Shown here: positions 10,157 to 22,456 of the stretch, in pieces
Layout: each line of letters begins with the position of its first letter
Numbering within the stretch: position 1 is the stretch's first letter
DNA from: Nematostella vectensis
Taxonomy: Eukaryota > Cnidaria > Anthozoa > Actiniaria > Edwardsiidae
NCBI RefSeq assembly: GCF_932526225.1
Contig: NC_064044.1
Span: 6,784,747-6,848,746 of the forward strand
Direction: 5' to 3'
DNA length: 64,000 nucleotides
Notes under the pieces: generated by a model
Database searches by the model: none
The model's input: the letters and a program-made list of their open reading frames with translations, nothing else
What the model was told of the DNA's origin: nothing
Program-made: the position numbers and the translations under genes

Positions 10157-11166
10157 TCAAGAGAGCATAAGATAAGAACACTTTGGTATTACCCGCGCGC
10201 CATGTCGATTACGAATCTTGTTATTTTTAGTAACCACCACCCCACCACTGCGCGTGAGGATTTGCTCCTTTTATTTTGTCCTGCTCCGCCGCGGGTTGCG
10301 TGTTGTTGTTTTGCCAACTCGATAGGAATGAAAAGAGATCATGTAAAATAACTCGGAAGAAGAAAACAAGTCTAACTTAATATACACACAGAAAGCTAAA
10401 TCCCTGAATAGTTTGACTGTTTTGTTTGTCTGAGCGGAGAAGTCAAGTGAAGAAAGAAAAAAACCGACGAGCGATAAATTGGCTGTGATACCGGGGTTTG
10501 ATTCAAATCCCAACTCCAGCTTGTTTAATAACAACATAATAATATAACATATAATAATAACGACATAAAGAAGTACAGTAATATCCCCCCTTTATTTTCT
10601 CCATTACAAAAGCTCAATGCTTCAGCTTGCTGGCTTTGATCATCACAAAAATGCATTCCCTCGCTACAAGGATAGTTTTATGAAATGTATTTTTCTTGGA
10701 TTCCTTTTCAATTCACCGGAATATTCACAAAAATCAATATCATATCTAACGTCTAACTTACAAATTTCGTTTGACCATTAAGAAGATTATGAATGAGAAA
10801 CCACGAGAAACCACGTTGTTTGAAGCACGAGGTTTTCTGCTCTTGATTTTAAATGAAAGTCGTTTTCGAAATCTTGCAATCCTCGAAGTACTACATCCCC
10901 TTAATAAACCGCAACTGCCCGTATCCTTGATGCTAGAATGAAATTTTCGATGGTATTTGTGCAAATAGGGTGTTTTTTTTTTTCGAATTCAAGTCACAAA
11001 ACAGCGGCAAACAACAAGATGTAAACGCCAAAGCGCGGGGGTAGGGTGAGTAAAAATGCTCACGCGCAGTGGTGGGGTGGTGGTTACTAAAAATAGCCGG
11101 ATTCGGAATCGACATTGCGCGCGGGTAATATCAAAGTGTCCCTCTCTTTTCTTATGCTCTCTTGAC
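10157..11166. mobile_element. ~1-kb non-autonomous TIR element
   Basis: About 105 bp at the left (10157-10262: AGAGAGCATAAG, then TTACCCGCGCGC, then GTAACCACCACCCCACCACTG) is repeated in inverted orientation at 11058-11166. The interior (10263-11057) is AT-rich and carries no transposase. The right arm ends about 140 bp before the ATG of the coiled-coil gene, so the element may supply part of its promoter. No clean target-site duplication was identified. Confidence 0.75.
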
Positions 11167-11308
11167 TCCTGTTTTGTAGTACTGTGTTTCTACTGTGTTA
11201 TAGTTTGTCACGCGCGCGCGTGCAATTACGATGCTAACGCGCGTCACGAAAGGTTACCATAGAGACCCACCCGAACGCTTGCTCTCTATTGGTGCGGGTC
11301 GTCTAAAA

Positions 11309-14300
11309 ATGGCGGACGCGCCGCCAAACTGCGCTCCTTCTCTGCCTGCTATCACAAAAGGATCAGCAACCAAGGTTACAAAAGGCAGAAAGGTGAGACT
11401 ATTCACCTGATAAGAACGTGATTAACTTATTTCTGTGCATCCTGGATAGTAAATCTGGTCTAAAATAGATAGGGTTTTATTCAATTGCCATGGCAGTATT
11501 ACAGACTGAATTAAGGCGAATTTCGTATGACATATGACATAAGCTGTCGATTTTCTTTGTCAAGGAAATAAGCATGGTTTATAGCATGATGTGCGCAAAT
11601 TTAGCAAGTGTGGGGATCCCCAGTGTATTTATTTTTTCGTTTTTGTTTGTTTGTTCTATTTCTATAACTTTTTGTTTGCTATTTCATTCTTTTTTTTTTC
11701 TCAAAACAAGATGATTTTTATTGGATTTCTTTTGTCATCTAAGGCTATACATTAATTGATTTCTTAATTTATGTTTGGGAATCTGGTAAATCTGCTGATA
11801 CTTATTATTGTGCGCAATTTGTTGTTGTAGAAAAAAGAATTCGATGCTGTTGAGTTCTGGTCTAGGCCAAGATTGGCGAGAACGTAAGTATGGAGGGAGA
11901 TCAAGAGGATGATAAAAATGTGTGATAACAAATCTCTTTACTCTTTTTCAGAGTAAAAACCGCTATGGAATTCCCCATATCATTGAACATTGATTGTTTT
12001 AGTTCAAAGAAAGAAATTCAAGGAAAGAAAAAAAATAGTAAACAGCGGCAATATAACAACAATGCTAAAATGAGCAAACAATAACAAAAATAAATAAAAC
12101 AATGATGGTATTCTATAACGACAAAGATGACAACAACAAAGTAAGAGTAGTATGGGCGAAAAAGCAGAGAGCGCAGCAACGGTAACAACAACACTAGCAA
12201 GTACATCTAGACAAGAACAACGACAACAACAACATCATACATACAGCGAAAATAATAACAGCGTTAGGAACAAAAGTTTCAATAGCAGCAACAATGAATC
12301 TATAGCAGTAGCAACAATAACTGCAACTGGCTGCGAGCATTTGTACAAGGAATTGTATGTTTAGTGTTACCTTCTTACACTAAATATTCGCGTCATTATA
12401 ATTTCGCGAATTTCGCGATTTTAAAAGATTCGCGAAAATAACGTGACGCGAAAATTAGGGTGCGCAAAAATTAAGTGAGTACACAAAAGAAGCCTTTGGG
12501 GATTATTTGCCGTTTAATAAGCTTTATGGAAACACCTTGTCTATTTAGTCATCTAATGTACATATAGCACGCTAAAGGGGTGAGCTGGACTTTTATTTAT
12601 AGATTTTAATAAAACCAAATTTAGCCCACGAATTGTTTTTGTTACAAATTGTGTCAGTTTTGATGATTACAGCACATTTTAATTCCACTTGTTTTGCTTG
12701 ATTTTATTATATCAAAATCGCGAAATCGCGAAAATAAAGTGATCTGGTTTTTAGAAAATAGAAAAATCGCGAAAATAAAGTGTCGCAAACTTTCGCCATC
12801 TCAAAATCACGAAATTTAACGTCGCGAAAATTAAATATAATAAGGTAGATGTAGAAGTTAAAATAGGGCGTTGGGATGGGGTGGGGGGGAGACCAATGAA
12901 AAAACACATAGACAATTTCAGGTAAGCGAAGTGGCAAGCAACCCTCATTCGCTCATTTTATAAGCTGTATCTCTTTCATACTCCAGCGGTCTTAAAGCGA
13001 TTAAAGGCAACGAGTTTAAGCTGCCCCTGATTGACCCAAGCAAGGGCAACACCAACCCCCAGGGGCAAACCGACAAGAAGGCTTCTACCAAGGTATGCAT
13101 GGTCTAAGAAATTGTACAGATGATAATTTAGGATACAGATTGCAATGAAGGGAGAGAAGTGTAGAAGTCCGCTCGTAAAGCCTAACAGGATTGGCTGGAT
13201 TACCTCATTGTTCCTTGTATTCCTGTTGTATTGTTTTGTCTCCCATTGGTTTGTCTGTGGTGCATCAATCCAATGTGATGAAATTTTCTGATAGCTTCTA
13301 CATGACCCAATGAAGGGGCATGTGTGCATTGAGTTAATCGATGGGCGCTCTCTTGAGCCATGTTCAATAACACTCCATTTTCATATATTTTTATCACTAA
13401 GGATCAAAAGAAGCCAGTGCCGCCCAAGGCACCCAATGCAAGGAATGTAAGGCGACCATTTCCTGCAAAGAAGCTCTCAACGTGTGAGGCGCAACAAGGA
13501 GCAACATCGGGAGTCAGCAAGGATGTGGCCCCCGATATCAAGCGAAAGACCGGACAAGACGCCGGACAAGCTGCGCATCCCAAGAAGGCAGTGTCACCCA
13601 GTGCCGCGGTCCCGGTGTCTAAGATTCCTCGCAGGAGTCCTCTTCCCGCCATAGCAAAAGGGAAGTCTGCAATCACGGAGAATGGCGCTGCAGTCGCCCA
13701 GCAGCATGGGAACCCTGTGGCTGTCATGGAGGTCGCGGTGCAAGAGAATACCAAGATCCCTGTACCGCTGCGTGTGTTGACGCCCCCCGCGAAGGTGACT
13801 GCTTGGGTCCCCTCCCTGTGTGGGGAAGTGCGTCGAGTCGACACGCCAAGCAAGTCCGGAAAACTTGCCGCAAAAATGAAGGTAAGCTTTCTTTGTTTTT
13901 GCATTTTTTTTGGTGTTCTTCTCCCTCTTTCGTCTCCCATCTTCTTTCTTTTTTAATCGTCATTATGATTGCAGTATTCATATTTATTGATTATACTTTG
14001 TCTTTTTATCTAAAGGAGGTCAACATTCTTCCAAACAAGCTCGCCCCAAACAAGCATTCCGTTGAACAGTCCGGTGCCGTAGTGTCCGGTACCGTATTGT
14101 CCGGTACCGTTGTGTCCGGTGCCAAGGCGGAGATCCATTCCCCCGCCACTCAAGAGATTCTTGCCGATATCGAGAAAGTCTATGTGCACCTGCGCCGCCT
14201 ACGCGATGCCACTTCAGCGGAGGCATCCTTCAGCAACACCGATGTCACATTACCTGACCTGTCCGATAAGGGCGTCACCCGGGCCACCCCGTCCGCCTAT

Positions 14301-17300
14301 GTCCACCACCTGTCCGACCTCATGATGGCGTTCACGGACGACATCGAGAGAGACTTCAAGGCAGCCCAGTCGGACGGTCGCGCGATGGTCCGATGGCTTC
14401 AGCAGGACGCAAAGATCGTCAAGGCAAACTTGGAGGATGAAGTCTCCAAGAGAGATGCCGAGGTAAGGAGGGAATATCCCTAAAGTCTCCAAGAGAGATG
14501 CCGAGGTAAGGAGGGAATATCCCTGAAGTCTCCAAGAGAGATGCCGAGGTAAGGAGGGAATATCCCTAGTTCTACGCAAGAGAAGGGTGGTTCCGCCTTA
14601 AAGCCGCATTGTCACCAGTTTACTTCCGGTCGATTACCTAACAATATCCTATGATTTTTAACGAAAAACGCGAAAAATATTTCAAAATATTGAAAGCAGT
14701 GTGTCTATTGGAAGTTTCTTTGAGGATGTGATTGATAATTTAGAGCGGATGGGCTGTTAAATATCTCGGATTCTTAAAGATTCTTTTGTCTTTTAACGGT
14801 TGAGGTTTCTGTCGGACCTCTAGAAGTAAACTGGTGACAATGCGGCTTTAAAAGTGCCTAAAAATATATATCATAATATGTATTGGTGGAGGTGAGAGGC
14901 GGCATGGTTAATGGAATAATATACAGCGCCCGTCAAAACTGTAGACAGAAGAAATAAGATTATACGATCATTGGAAATACTGGCTTTTTGTTTAAAGAGG
15001 TATTTTTGAAATACGACGAGAAAATAGGCTTTATACTGGTTTCGCTTTTGTAGGTCAAATCACTCAAGGACAAAATCAAGGAGCTCCAGGCCTCCTCCGC
15101 CGAAGCCGATGAAAGGCACCAGTCTCTCCAAGCCGCAATCTCTGAGCTGACAGCAAAGGTTGAGCAGACTCATTGTGAGAAAGATGACGTCATGGTTGAC
15201 CTGAAGTGTTGTCAAGACGACAGTGACGCAAAGACCAGAGAGATTGTCAACCTGAGACGGGACCTGAAGCGAAAGGAAATGGCGCAGAAAGAGCTCAAGA
15301 ACGAAAACAATGTCACGTGGTTGCAGTACGACTTCATGATGATTGACAATGAGGCCTTGAAGAAAGAGGTGACGAGGCTTGAGGAACTCAACACAGAGGT
15401 AAGCACGTAAAATCATCATCATCATCATTACTATTATTATAATAGTAATGATTATTGTTGTGTTGATTATTTTGTTGTTGATGGTGCTTTTACAGATGGT
15501 AATGATGATGATGGTGCTTTTGCTGTTGTTAATTTATGATTATGATATTGTTGTTATTTTTGATGTTAATGATGCACCTAATGATATTGGCCGATGTCAG
15601 GAAAATGTTGCCATTATAATTTTAATGATGAAGATCATAACGATAATGATATTGACAATGGTGATGGCAATGATGCTAATTACTATGATGTTCTCACTGT
15701 AGTCAGCGTCGTCTTTGTCGTTTTTGTTGCACATCTGTAATGTATTTGATGGTGATAGTGATGGTGATGGTGATGGTGATGGTGATGGTGATGGTGATGG
15801 TGATGGTGATGGTGATGGTGATGGTGATGATTATGATGATGATGATGAGTGTTATGGTGATGCTGGTGATGATGATGAGTGTTATGGTGATGGTGAGGAT
15901 GATGATGAGTGTTATGGTGATGGTGAGGATGATGATGAGTGTTATGGTGATGGTGAGGATGATGATGAGTGTTATGGTGATGGTGAGGATGATGATGTTA
16001 TGGTGATGGTGATGGCGAGGATGATGATGAGTGTTATGGTGATGGTGAGGATGATGATGAGTGTTATGGTGATGGTTAGGATGATGATGAGTGTTATGGT
16101 GATGCTGGTGATTATGATGAGTGTTATGGTGATGGTGATGATGATGATGAGTGTTATGGTGATGGTGAGGATGCTGATGAGTGTTATGGTGATGGTGAGG
16201 ATGATGATGAGTGTTATGGTGATGCTGGTGACGATGATGAGTGTTATGGTGATGCTGGTGATGATGATGAGTGTTATGGTGATGGTGAGGATGATGATGA
16301 TGATGAGTGTTATGGTGATGGTGAGGATGATGATGAGTGTTATGGTGATGGTTAGGATGATGATGAGTGTTATGGTGATGCTGGTGATGATGATGAGTGT
16401 TATGGTGATGGTGAGAATGATGATGAGTGTTATGGTGGTGGTGAGGATGATGATGAGTGTTATGGTAATGTTGGTGACGATGATGAGTGTTATGGTCATG
16501 CTGGTGATGATGATGAGTGTTATGGTGATGGTGAGGATGATGATGATGAGTGTTATGGTGATGCTGGTGACGATGATGAGTGTTATGGTGATGAGTGTTA
16601 CGGTGATGGTGAGGATGATGTTGATGAGTGTTATGGTGATGGTGAGGATGATGATGAGTGTTATGGTGATGGTGAGGATGATGATGAGTGTTATGGTGAT
16701 GGTGAGGATGATGATGAGTGTTATGGTGATGGTGAGGATGATGATGTTATGGTGATGGTGATGGTGAGGATGATGATGATGATGAGTGTTATGGTGATGG
16801 TGAGGATGATGATGAGTGTTATGGTGATGGTGAGGATGATGATGAGTGTTATGGTGATGGTTAGGATGATGATGAGTGTTATGGTGATGCTGGTGATAAT
16901 GATGAGTGTTATGGTGATGGTGAGGATGATGATGATGATGAGTGTTATGGTGATGGTGAGGATGATGATGAGTGTTATGGTGATAGTTAGGATGATGATT
17001 AGTGTTATGGTGATGCTGGTGATGATGATGAGTGTTATGGTGATGGTGAGAATGATGATGAGTGTTATGGTGATGGTGAGGATGATGATGAGTGTTATGG
17101 TGATGCTGGTGACGATGATGAGTGTTATGGTGATGCTGGTGATGATGATGAGTGTTATGGTGATGGTGAGGATGTGATGATGAGTGTTATGGTGATGCTG
17201 GTGACGATGATGAGTGTTATGGTGATGAGTGTTATGGTGATGAGTGTTATGGTGATGTTGAGGATGATGATGAGTGTTATGGTGATGGTGATGGTGAGGA

Positions 17301-19891
17301 TGAGTGTTATGGTGATGGCGAGGATGATGATGAGTGTTATGGTGATGGTGAGGATGATGTTGATGAGTGTTATGGTGATGGTGAGGATGATGATGAGTGT
17401 TACGGTGATGCTGGTGATGATGATGAGTGTTATGGTGATGAGTGTTATGGTGATGCTGGTGACGATGGTGATGAGTGTTATGGTGATGGTGAGGATGATG
17501 ATGAGTGTTATGGTGATGGTGAGGATGGTGATGAGTGTTATGGTGATGGTGAGATGAAGACGATAATTTTGATGATATGCTTCTTTTCTTCGTATATTGA
17601 AAATTATGATCTTGTGTGATCATGGTGATTATTATTATAGTCCGAGGCGAGAAACAAAGAAATGGAACTATCTGTCGAGCTTCTGCAACGACAGTTAGCC
17701 GAGCAGACGAAATCAACCGAGGACCGTCCAAAAGGTGACGGCGAGAACATTGTGGAAAACGCCGAAGCCAATACCACCATCGCCGCTACTTCTGCTGAGG
17801 AAAAGGCCAACGAAGACCTTAAGATCAAGTGTCTCGAGCAAGCACTCCTGGAGCGAAACGAATCCATCGCTGAGCTGGAGAAAAACATTGAGCAGATGAG
17901 GACTGAACGAGACAGCGCGATTCTCCAGAGCCAGGGAGAGCAACTCGAGAACCTCCAAAATGCTAAGAGGATCAAGAAACTCGAAGAAGACTTGAAGAAG
18001 AAGACTTGTGATGGGGTACATGTGCACCGGAAAGCTGTCGCTGCGACCGTGGAAGAACCTCGAGGGAAGAGCCTCCGAGACGGCGGATCCAACAGCTGTG
18101 AGCGCCTACTGAAGGAGGCTCAAGTTATGGCTGATGCTCTCCGGAAAACGGACGGTCTAGATAGCGAAAAAGATCTAAAGAAACAGCTAAGCCTTAAAGG
18201 TAATGAGCTCTTGCATCGGAAGATGATCTATATTCAGGTACATTCAGCCTGCGAAGTGACATTATTTGCTTTTAAGATAGATTTACTGTTACCGTTATCA
18301 TTGTGTAGAGGTATGACCCCCCACCCCACCCCTCTGGAATTTCCAACCCCCTGGAAAAAGATAAATACAGTAACTGTTAGGGAAAAAGGGCATTTACCTC
18401 CCCCCCTCCCCTCTGGAAATTCCTGGGCGTCTGAACTCCCCACCCCCCGGAATGTCCAATTCCCTCAATGGGAGGGGGGGTATGGATATTTTCTGGAACT
18501 ACACATTATGGAATTCGAGCAGTCTTTAACTTTAACCGCTGGGTAACTTTTATTCAGGCTTTGTGCAACCGAATCACGCAAATCGGATAACTTTTATCCG
18601 CTGGATAAGCATTTAACCGGTGGATAAGACTTATCCAGGCTTTGTGCAACCGGCCCCTGGAAAACATTTGCCGTTATCTCTATATCAAATAATCCATCTT
18701 CATAGAAGAATGGATAATACATGTAAACCAGGGTTATCTTTTGGCGCCTTTTTGAAAACTGTGTTCGACTGCAGTTATTTATTTTGTTTTGCCGATTTCA
18801 GTGAATCGTACTCCTTCCACCATCAAAGAGGAGGAAGGTGCAGAGGCAAAATTTGACTCTAAAGACAACGAACAAGTCCCCGCCGACCCCGTCCTAGAGC
18901 AAGAACGCCAGCGTATTGTGAGTTCCGCTGTGCGCCGCCTTAACGGCAAACCATCAGCCGCCAAACGACGAAGGCGACGCCGGAAACACGTGGATCTAGA
19001 AGCTGAGGTCAGCGGTCTACGGCAAGAGGTCGAGGAAAACGCGGATGAGTCAGCATTCGGCAAAACGACGAGGAACGTCCCGGTGAGTGGATTTGAAGTG
19101 TTGATTTGAACGTGTTGTTCCCAACAACAGGCTAAAGAAAAGGTGACCTTTAAAGGAGGGGTGATGGGGGACCGAAGTAGAGTATTTCATTCATTTTAAC
19201 TACAAACATGCTAGGGAGGTTAAGCAGCCTGCAACCCCTAAAAAGATCAGAAGTGGGCATTATTCTCTCAATGTGACGGGGGGATCAGATTCAGATCATG
19301 GATGCGCACACAACATGCCGTCCTGCTTGATGTAGGTTGAGAATGTGTCTTTATTCCAGGCTTACAAGCGTCACGTGCCATCCAAGGGAGCCGTGCAGAT
19401 GACTGGCATCCAAGAGGGCGAAGAAGACGAGAAAACAAAACACGACGCCAAGACCGAGACTCCCATGGAAGACGTCCCGGTCGAGCGAGAAACGCCTGGG
19501 ACATCAGCACCGGGAGTGACGTCATCAAAGGAGCAGAGCACCAGAAGGTAAGCGCGTTTTGGGTTTGCTGTGTACCGTGTATGGGACCACGTAGATTCAA
19601 ACGTCGTGGAGATTGGAAGATGGTCATACTTTTATCTTCCAAATCAAATTAGTTTACTATACAATAATTTGAAGGAATTTTGAATAGTGTTTTCATTGTC
19701 ATGATGATGTCATTGTTGTTGCTATTTCTATTATCCGGTTATGGTTTCCCAAAAAAAAGCCGTTTTGCTGTACTCTTTTTCGTGACATACTTTTGTGTGT
19801 GATTTTCAGCCCATCCGACTCTCGCTTTGGTAGGTTCAGCTCCAAGAAGCTTCTGATGATGTTCAAGCCCCGCAAGAGCAAGGGGGACTGA
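11309..19891 (+). CDS. 10-exon gene, 874-aa coiled-coil protein, unnamed
   Basis: Exons: 11309-11392, 11831-11883, 12987-13092, 13402-13881, 14016-14462, 15054-15398, 17641-18199, 18802-19082, 19360-19547, 19810-19891. All junctions are GT-AG, the phases match, and the sum is 2625 nt with a TGA stop. I do not recognise the family. Residues 1-240 are basic, Pro/Ala-rich and disordered (MADAPPN start, GRKKKEF). Exon 5 carries a 15-bp internal repeat (SGAVV-SGTVL-SGTVV). Exons 6 and 7 (residues about 391-690) are heptad-like coiled coil. Exon 8 has a K-RRRRRR-KH run (746-754), a likely nuclear signal, next to a short helix. Exon 9 is acidic and exon 10 ends in a basic tail (MMFKPRKSKGD). The exon 7 donor at 18200 was chosen because only it keeps exon 8 in frame. 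The last three exons are amplified downstream. The start has an AAAATGG context. Confidence 0.82.
12380..12840. repeat. TTCGCGAAA-rich repeat in intron 2
   Basis: More than ten occurrences of TCGCGAAA or its complement in both orientations cluster near the two ends (12388-12450 and 12717-12832). A low-complexity AT-rich centre lies between them. This pattern fits a palindromic MITE-like element inside the intron that runs 11884-12986. Confidence 0.6.
14438..14568 (+). repeat. 43-bp tandem repeat x3 duplicating exon 5 end and 5' splice site
   Basis: The unit AAGTCTCCAAGAGAGATGCC-GAG|GTAAGGAGGG (period 43) places candidate GT donors at 14463, 14506 and 14549. The first copy contains the last coding nucleotides of exon 5. 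Reading past the first donor meets TAA within eight codons, so only the first donor preserves the frame. Confidence 0.9.
14598..14851. mobile_element. TTAA-flanked MITE (piggyBac-like)
   Basis: The termini are perfect inverted repeats, TTAAAGCCGCATTGTCACC and GGTGACAATGCGGCTTTAA, about 254 bp in all, and both ends carry TTAA. TTAA target sites are typical of piggyBac-type insertion. A second copy lies inverted at 63340-63574. The element sits in intron 5 of the coiled-coil gene. Confidence 0.8.
15750..17556. repeat. 1.8-kb minisatellite, 30-bp GAT-rich unit
   Basis: A (GGTGAT)n lead-in is followed by about 55-60 copies of GTGTTATGGTGATGGTGAGG-ATGATGATGA and a variant with GATGCTGGTGAT. The unit length is a multiple of three, so stop-free frames arise on both strands (346 aa plus, 336 aa minus). 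These are artefacts. The array fills intron 6 of the coiled-coil gene, ending about 85 bp before exon 7. Confidence 0.95.
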
Positions 19892-20024
19892 ATATCATGT
19901 TGGGGGTAGGGGAAGGGGATTTTAAACATATTTTACTTACGACCGAACAACTAAGAAAACGCCTGAAACATGTTGATCAAGAGGCTGCGATCAGTTGTTT
20001 TACGGCAAAGTCGGGGAAACATGA

Positions 20025-21117
20025 ATGAATCAGCATTACGTGAACGGAGTGAATCATACTCCTTCCACCATCAAAGAGGAGGAAGGTGCAGAGGCAAAAT
20101 CTGACTCTAAAGACAACGAACAAGTCCCCGCCGACCCCGTCCTAGAGCAAGAACGCCAGCGTATGGTGAGTTCCGCTGTGCGCCGCCTTAACGGCAAACC
20201 ATCAGCCGCCAAACGACGAAGGCGACGCCGGAAACACGTGGATCTAGAAGCTGAGGTCAGCGGTCTACGGCAAGAGGTCGAGGAAAACGCGGACGAGTCA
20301 GCATTCGGCAAAACGACGAGGAACGTCCCGGTGAGTGGATTTGAAGTGTGGATTTGAACGTGTAGTTCCCATATACATCAGGCTAACAAAAAAGGTGGTC
20401 TTTTAAGGAGGGGTGATGGGGGACCGAAGTAGAGTATTTCATTAATTTTAACTACAAACATGCTAGGGAGGTTAAGCAGCCTGCAACCCCTAAAAAGATC
20501 AGAAGTGGGCATTATTCTCTCAATGTGACGGGGGGATCAGATTCAGATTATGGATGCGCACACAACATGCCGTCCTGCTTGATGTAGGTTGAGAATGTGT
20601 CTTTATTCCAGGCTTACAAGCGTCACGTGCCATCCAAGGGAGCCGTACAGATGACTGGCATCCAAGAGGGCGAAGAAGACGAGAAAATAAAACACGACGC
20701 CAAGACCGAGACTCCCATGGAAGACGTCCCGGTCGAGCGAGGAACGCCTGGGACATCAGCACCGGAAGTAACGTCATCAGAGGAGCAGAGCACCAGAAGG
20801 TAAGCGCGTTTTGGGTTTCCTGTGTATCGAAACACGTAGATTCAAACGTCGTGGGGGACTTAATGATGGTTTTGCTATTATATTCTCAAACAAATTAGGG
20901 GGAATTGCCGATATCGTTTTCATTGTCATGATGATGTCAATGTTGCTGCTATTGCTATTATCTGGTTATGGTTTCCCCAAAAAAGCCGTTTTGCTGTACT
21001 CTTTTTCATGACATACTTTTGTGTGTGATTTTCAGCCAATCCGACTCCCGCTTTAGTCGGTTCAGCTCCAAGAAGCTTCTGATGATGTTCAAGCCCCGCA
21101 AGAGCAGGGGGGACTGA
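20025..21117 (+). pseudogene. terminal-exon cassette copy 2 (exons 8-10), intact frame
   Basis: This is a near-identical copy of exons 8-10 of the coiled-coil gene: 20025-20330, 20612-20799 and 21036-21117, with GT-AG sites and phases conserved and a TGA stop. The exon-8 copy has lost its polypyrimidine acceptor. The sequence upstream is the cassette linker, which instead supplies an in-frame ATG (MNQHYVNGVN). If transcribed it could encode a 191-aa protein with the arginine-rich signal and basic tail but no coiled coil. Alternatively its exon 9 and 10 copies could act as alternative 3' exons for the parent gene. Function is unproven; there are no disabling changes in this copy. Confidence 0.75.
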
Positions 21118-21247
21118 ATATCATGTCGGGGGAGGGGGTAGGTGATTTTTAAACATATTTTACGACCGAACAACGAAGAAAACGCCTGAAACATGTTGAT
21201 CAAGAGGCTGCGATCAGTTGTTTTACGGCAAAGTCGGGGAAACATGA

Positions 21248-22321
21248 ATGAATCAGCATTACGTGAACGGAGTGAATCGTACTCCTTCCACCATCAAAGA
21301 GGAGGAAGGTGCAGAGGCAAAATCTGACTCTAAAGACAACGAACAAGTCCCCGCCGACCCCGTCCTAGAGCAAGAACGCCAGCGTATGGTGGGTTCCGCT
21401 GTGCGCCGCCTTAACGGCAAACCATCAGCCGCCAAACGACGAAGGCGACGCCGGAAACACGTGGATCTAGAAGCTGAGGTCCGTGGTCTACGGCAAGAGG
21501 TCGAGGAAAACGCGGATGAGTCAGCATTCGGCAAAACGACGAGGAAAGTCCCGGTGAGTGGATTTGAAGTGTGGATTTGAACGTGTAGTTCCCATATACA
21601 TCAGGCTAACAAAAAAGGTGGCCTTTTAAGGAGGGGTAATGGGGGACCGAAGTAGAGTATTTCATTCATTTTAACTACAAACATGCTAGGGAGGTTTAGA
21701 AGCCTGCAACCCCTAAAAAGATCAGAAGTGGGCATTATTCTCTCAATGTGACGGGGGGATCAGATTCAGATCATGGATGCGCACACAACATGCCGTCCTG
21801 CTTGGTGTAGGTTGATAATGTGTCTTTATTCCAGGCTTACAAGCGTCACGTGCCATCCAAGGGAGCCGTGCAGATGACTGGAGGAACGCCTGGGACATCA
21901 GCACCGGAAGTAACGTCATCAGAGGAGCAGAGCACCAGAAGGTAAGCGCGTTTTGGGTTTGCTGTGTACCGTGTATGGGACCACGTAGATTCAAACGTCG
22001 TGGAGATTGGAAGATGGTTATACTATTATTTTTTCAAATCAAATTAGTTTGCTGCACAATAATTTGAGGGAAGTTTGAATAGTGTTTTCATTGTCATGAT
22101 GATGTCATTGTTGTTGCTATTGCTATTATCCGGTTATGGTTTCCCCAAAAAAGCCGTTTTGCTGTACTCTTTTTCGTGACATACTTTTGTGTGTGATTTT
22201 CAGCCAATCCGACTCTCGCTTTGGTCGGTTCAGCTCCAAGAAGCTTCTGATGATGTTCAAGCCCCGCAAGAGCAGGGGGGGACTGAATATCATGTCGGGG
22301 GAGGGGGTAGGGGATTTTTAA
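21248..22321 (+). pseudogene. terminal-exon cassette copy 3, deletion in exon 9 and shifted tail
   Basis: Exon copies are at 21248-21553, 21835-21941 and 22204-22321. Exon 9 has an 81-nt (in-frame) internal deletion that removes the acidic segment. Exon 10 has one extra G in the run after AGCAG, which shifts the frame so that the tail reads on to TAA at 22319-22321 instead of ending KSRGD. Summed exons still give an open 176-aa frame from the linker ATG. It is a partial duplicate that is decaying or has been re-shaped. Confidence 0.75.
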
Positions 22322-22456
22322 ACATATTTTACTTACGACCGAACAACGAAGAAAACGCCTGAAACATGTTGATCAAGAGCCTGTGATTAGTGGTTTTACG
22401 GCACGGTCGAGGAAAACAGAAATGAATCAGCATTAAGTAACTGTGAATAAACGGAG

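Noticed and set aside
13404-13940. 178-aa minus-strand frame
   Set aside because: Antisense shadow of exon 4 of the coiled-coil gene.
15715-16755. 346-aa plus-strand and (16721-17731) 336-aa minus-strand open frames
   Set aside because: They are translations of a 30-bp minisatellite; frames stay open only because the unit length is divisible by three, and they lie in an intron.
18200-18238. Alternative exon 7 donor CAG|GTACAT at 18238
   Set aside because: It ends in phase 0, so exon 8 would begin with TGA. The donor at 18200 gives the correct phase.
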